Shown: piece by piece, positions 60,684 to 64,000 of the stretch
Numbering within the stretch: the stretch's first letter is position 1
Layout: each line of letters begins with the position of its first letter
Notes under the pieces: model-generated
The model's database searches: none
What the model was told of the DNA's origin: nothing
The model's input: the letters and a program-made list of their open reading frames with translations, nothing else
Position numbers and translations under genes: made by a program
Assembly: GCA_035714085.1 (NCBI GenBank)
Contig: DASTMP010000072.1
Span: forward strand, 1 to 64,000
DNA from: JAJVID01 sp035714085
GTDB lineage: Bacteria; Acidobacteriota; Blastocatellia; RBC074
Reading direction: 5' to 3'
DNA: 64,000 bases

Positions 60684-61688
60684 ATGAAAGCAATCATTTT
60701 GCGCGAGCTTGGCGCCGCAGAAAATCTGAAACTTGAAGAGGCGCCAGATCCGCAACCCGGCGCGGGCGAGGTCGTGGTCAGACTGAAAGCCGCCGCGCTC
60801 AATCACCGCGACGTCTTCATCTGGCAAAAACTTTATCCGGGCATCAAATTACCGGCCATTCTGGGCAGCGACGGCGCTGGCGTGGTCGCCGCCGTCGGCG
60901 CTGGCGTTGATCAATCACTGATCGGGCGGGAAGTGGTTATCGAGCCGGGGCTTGATTGGGGGCCGAGCGATGAGGCTCAAGGCAAGAATTACCGCATTCT
61001 GGGAATGCCGGAAGACGGGACTTACGCCCAGTTGATCAAAATCCCGGCGGAAAACCTTTATCCGAAGCCGGCGTATCTGACGTTTGAAGAGGCCGCCGCG
61101 TTGCCGCTCGCCGGTTTGACGGCGTATCGCGCCGTAGTCACGCGCGCGAAAGTCAAAGCCGGCGAGACCGTGCTAGTGACCGGCATCGGCGGCGGGGTGT
61201 CTATGTTCGCTTCCCAGATCGCCAAACAACTCGGCGCGCGCGTCTTCGTTACTTCAGGGAGCGACGATAAGCTGGCTCGCGCTCGTGAACTCGGCGTCGA
61301 AGGCGGCGCGAATTACAAGAATGCCGATTGGGGTAAGATGATCACCGAGATGACCGGCGGCGGACCGAACGTGGTGATTGATAGCGCGGGCGGGGAATCG
61401 CTCGAAACCGCGGTCAAGATCATCAAGCCGGCGGGCCGCATAGCCTTTTACGGCGCTACCAGCGGGTTGGCGAAGATCGATCTCCATCGCTGCTTCTTCA
61501 AGCAATTGTCGCTGCTGGGGTTGCTGATGGGCAGCCCGCGCGAGTTCGCGGCGTTCCTCAAACTCTACGACGAAGCAAAGCTGCATCCGGCCCTTGACCG
61601 GGTCTTCCCGCTGGCCGAAGCCGCCGCCGCCCACCGCCGAATGAACGAGAGCGAACAGTTTGGGAAGATCGTCTTGAAGATCGAATAA
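60684..61688 (+). CDS. MDR-superfamily oxidoreductase (quinone-oxidoreductase/alcohol-dehydrogenase-like)
   Basis: This 334-residue protein has the GroES-like N-terminal half (ALNHRDVFIW, LGSDGAGVVAAVG) and a Rossmann half with the dinucleotide site VTGIGGGVSMFASQIAKQLG. The usual Cys ligand of the catalytic zinc is absent near NHRD, so it is closer to zinc-free quinone reductases. The substrate is not deducible. AGGAGGG precedes ATG 60684. Confidence 0.92.
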   Translation: MKAIILRELGAAENLKLEEAPDPQPGAGEVVVRLKAAALNHRDVFIWQKLYPGIKLPAILGSDGAGVVAAVGAGVDQSLIGREVVIEPGLDWGPSDEAQGKNYRILGMPEDGTYAQLIKIPAENLYPKPAYLTFEEAAALPLAGLTAYRAVVTRAKVKAGETVLVTGIGGGVSMFASQIAKQLGARVFVTSGSDDKLARARELGVEGGANYKNADWGKMITEMTGGGPNVVIDSAGGESLETAVKIIKPAGRIAFYGATSGLAKIDLHRCFFKQLSLLGLLMGSPREFAAFLKLYDEAKLHPALDRVFPLAEAAAAHRRMNESEQFGKIVLKIE

Positions 61689-61928
61689 CCCTTCTAGCCA
61701 AAGCGGTTTTGGCGTGGTAGACTCAATTCCTTTAACTGGGCGCGATAAAAACCGTCCGCGACACTGTGTGGGGCGCTGTCGCGGGATCGAAGCTTCAAGC
61801 AGGCAATCATCATCCCAAATCCGAAGCCTAAATCCCGCTGTCTGTCCTGCGCAATCGCTACACAAGGCGCCAGCAAGAGCGAACCTGCAAGAGCGAACCA
61901 GCATAATATAAGGAGAAAAATAAATTTT

Positions 61929-63380
<1,452 letters not shown>

Positions 63381-63385
63381 GAACT

Positions 63386-63466
63386 GGGAGTGGGGAATAG
63401 GGAATGGGGACTAGGGGTTAAGGAACCTACTTCTTCCCACGCCCCATTCCCCACTCCCTATTTCCC
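63386..63466. repeat. Imperfect purine/pyrimidine inverted repeat between atpD and atpC
   Basis: The left arm 63386-63409 (GGGAGTGGGGAATAGGGAAT...) can pair imperfectly with 63442-63466 (CCCCATTCCCCACTCCC...). It could lower atpC expression relative to atpD, or it may simply be a mobile repeat. Confidence 0.6.
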
Positions 63467-63474
63467 TCTGAATT

Positions 63475-63885
63475 ATGGCAGACAAACTCAATCTCGAAGT
63501 AATCACACCCGAAAGACTGGTCTTACGCGAACAGGTCGATGAAGTCGTCGCGCCAGGCCTCGGCGGGGAGTTGGGCATTTTGCCCGACCACACTCCGCTG
63601 ATCTCGCAATTGAAGACCGGCGTACTCTCTTACCGGCAGGGCAATGAGAACAGGCGAATGCACGTCAGCGGCGGTTTCATCGAAGTGGCCTCGGATAGCG
63701 TCTCGGTCTTGTCGGACGTGGCTGAAAAGCCGGAAGAGATTGACGTTGATCGCGCGCAACGCGCGAAAGAACGCGCCGAAAGACGCCTGGCAGCCAGAGG
63801 CGATGACATCGATTTCAACCGCGCTGAGCTGAAACTGCAGCGCGCGATGGTCCGCATTCAGTTGGGGGAAAGAGGAGAAGGATAG
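63475..63885 (+). CDS. atpC: F0F1 ATP synthase subunit epsilon
   Basis: The 136-residue epsilon subunit has the N-terminal beta-sandwich (TPERLVLREQVDEVVAPG, GELGILPDHTPLISQLKTG) and a C-terminal helical hairpin (RAQRAKERAERRLA ... AELKLQRAMVRIQLG) that inhibits ATP hydrolysis in the family. No clear ribosome-binding site precedes ATG 63475, so translation may depend on atpD. Confidence 0.96.
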   Translation: MADKLNLEVITPERLVLREQVDEVVAPGLGGELGILPDHTPLISQLKTGVLSYRQGNENRRMHVSGGFIEVASDSVSVLSDVAEKPEEIDVDRAQRAKERAERRLAARGDDIDFNRAELKLQRAMVRIQLGERGEG

Positions 63886-63971
63886 CCAAGGAGATTTGAT
63901 TTCCCCACACTCATACACATTTGCGATCCGTTTTAGGTAAAAGCGCTGCTAGCCGTTGAGAGGGAGCGAGT

Positions 63972-64000
63972 TTGGAGAATCTGAAACCCGATCAGATCCA
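63972..64000 (+). CDS. Possible start of the next gene (TTG start, partial)
   Basis: GGGAG lies 8 bases before a TTG at 63972 that opens a frame MENLKPDQI to the window edge. Only nine codons are visible, so this is a weak call. Confidence 0.2.

Overview
The window looks like a chromosomal segment of a Gram-negative Acidobacteriota, probably from the Blastocatellia side of the phylum. The evidence is two TonB-dependent receptors of the Oar type with an N-terminal carboxypeptidase-regulatory-like domain, a VWFA protein of the type common in Acidobacteria, a TonB protein with an N-terminal zinc ribbon, exported DinB-like and methyltransferase-like proteins, GC-rich sequence, and many intergenic palindromes. 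This assignment is inferred from gene content; no rRNA gene lies in the window.

Layout. (1) 1-7400, minus strand: a heavy-metal RND efflux operon (TolC-type channel, MgtE Mg2+ channel, adaptor, CzcA/CusA-type pump, then a partial secreted protein). (2) 7459-13306: a FixJ-type two-component system with a stand-alone receiver, a half-length GDT1/UPF0016 cation exporter homologue, and divergent TonB and VWFA genes. A 43-bp promoter box is shared by the receiver gene and the TonB gene. (3) 13386-24343, all minus strand: an accessory envelope and metal region with two loci that each pair a small secreted Cys-rich protein with a TonB-dependent receptor. The first locus also has an HMA-domain/beta-barrel fusion, a TlpA-like thioredoxin and a BNR-propeller protein with a CPCC motif. 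Gene remnants (DJ-1/PfpI, TonB receptor N-terminus) lie here. (4) 24600-29625: AlkZ-like winged-helix protein, NtrC-type regulator with hybrid kinase, and a decayed rhomboid gene. (5) 29987-42053, plus strand: a drug-type RND system (TolC, adaptor, two different pumps) ending in an MsbA-like ABC exporter. (6) 42672-51005, minus strand: a second heavy-metal RND operon ending in tatA, then an FG-GAP protein and an exported methyltransferase. (7) 51501-64000: mainly housekeeping genes (TPR protein, queE-queC, DinB, DinG-type helicase, DUF1990, M20 peptidase, thioesterase, MDR oxidoreductase, atpD-atpC).

How it fits together: four RND pump genes in three systems, two regulatory systems, a Mg2+ channel, a putative Mn2+/Ca2+ exporter and two Cys-rich/TonB-receptor loci within about 50 kb suggest an envelope and metal-homeostasis island. 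The best candidate for an undescribed system is the paired Cys-rich protein/TonB-receptor architecture at 13386-20506 and 21028-24343. Other strong signals are the shared 43-bp promoter box, a 53-bp and a 49-bp perfect palindrome, and a 180-bp terminal-inverted-repeat element between the two drug-pump genes.
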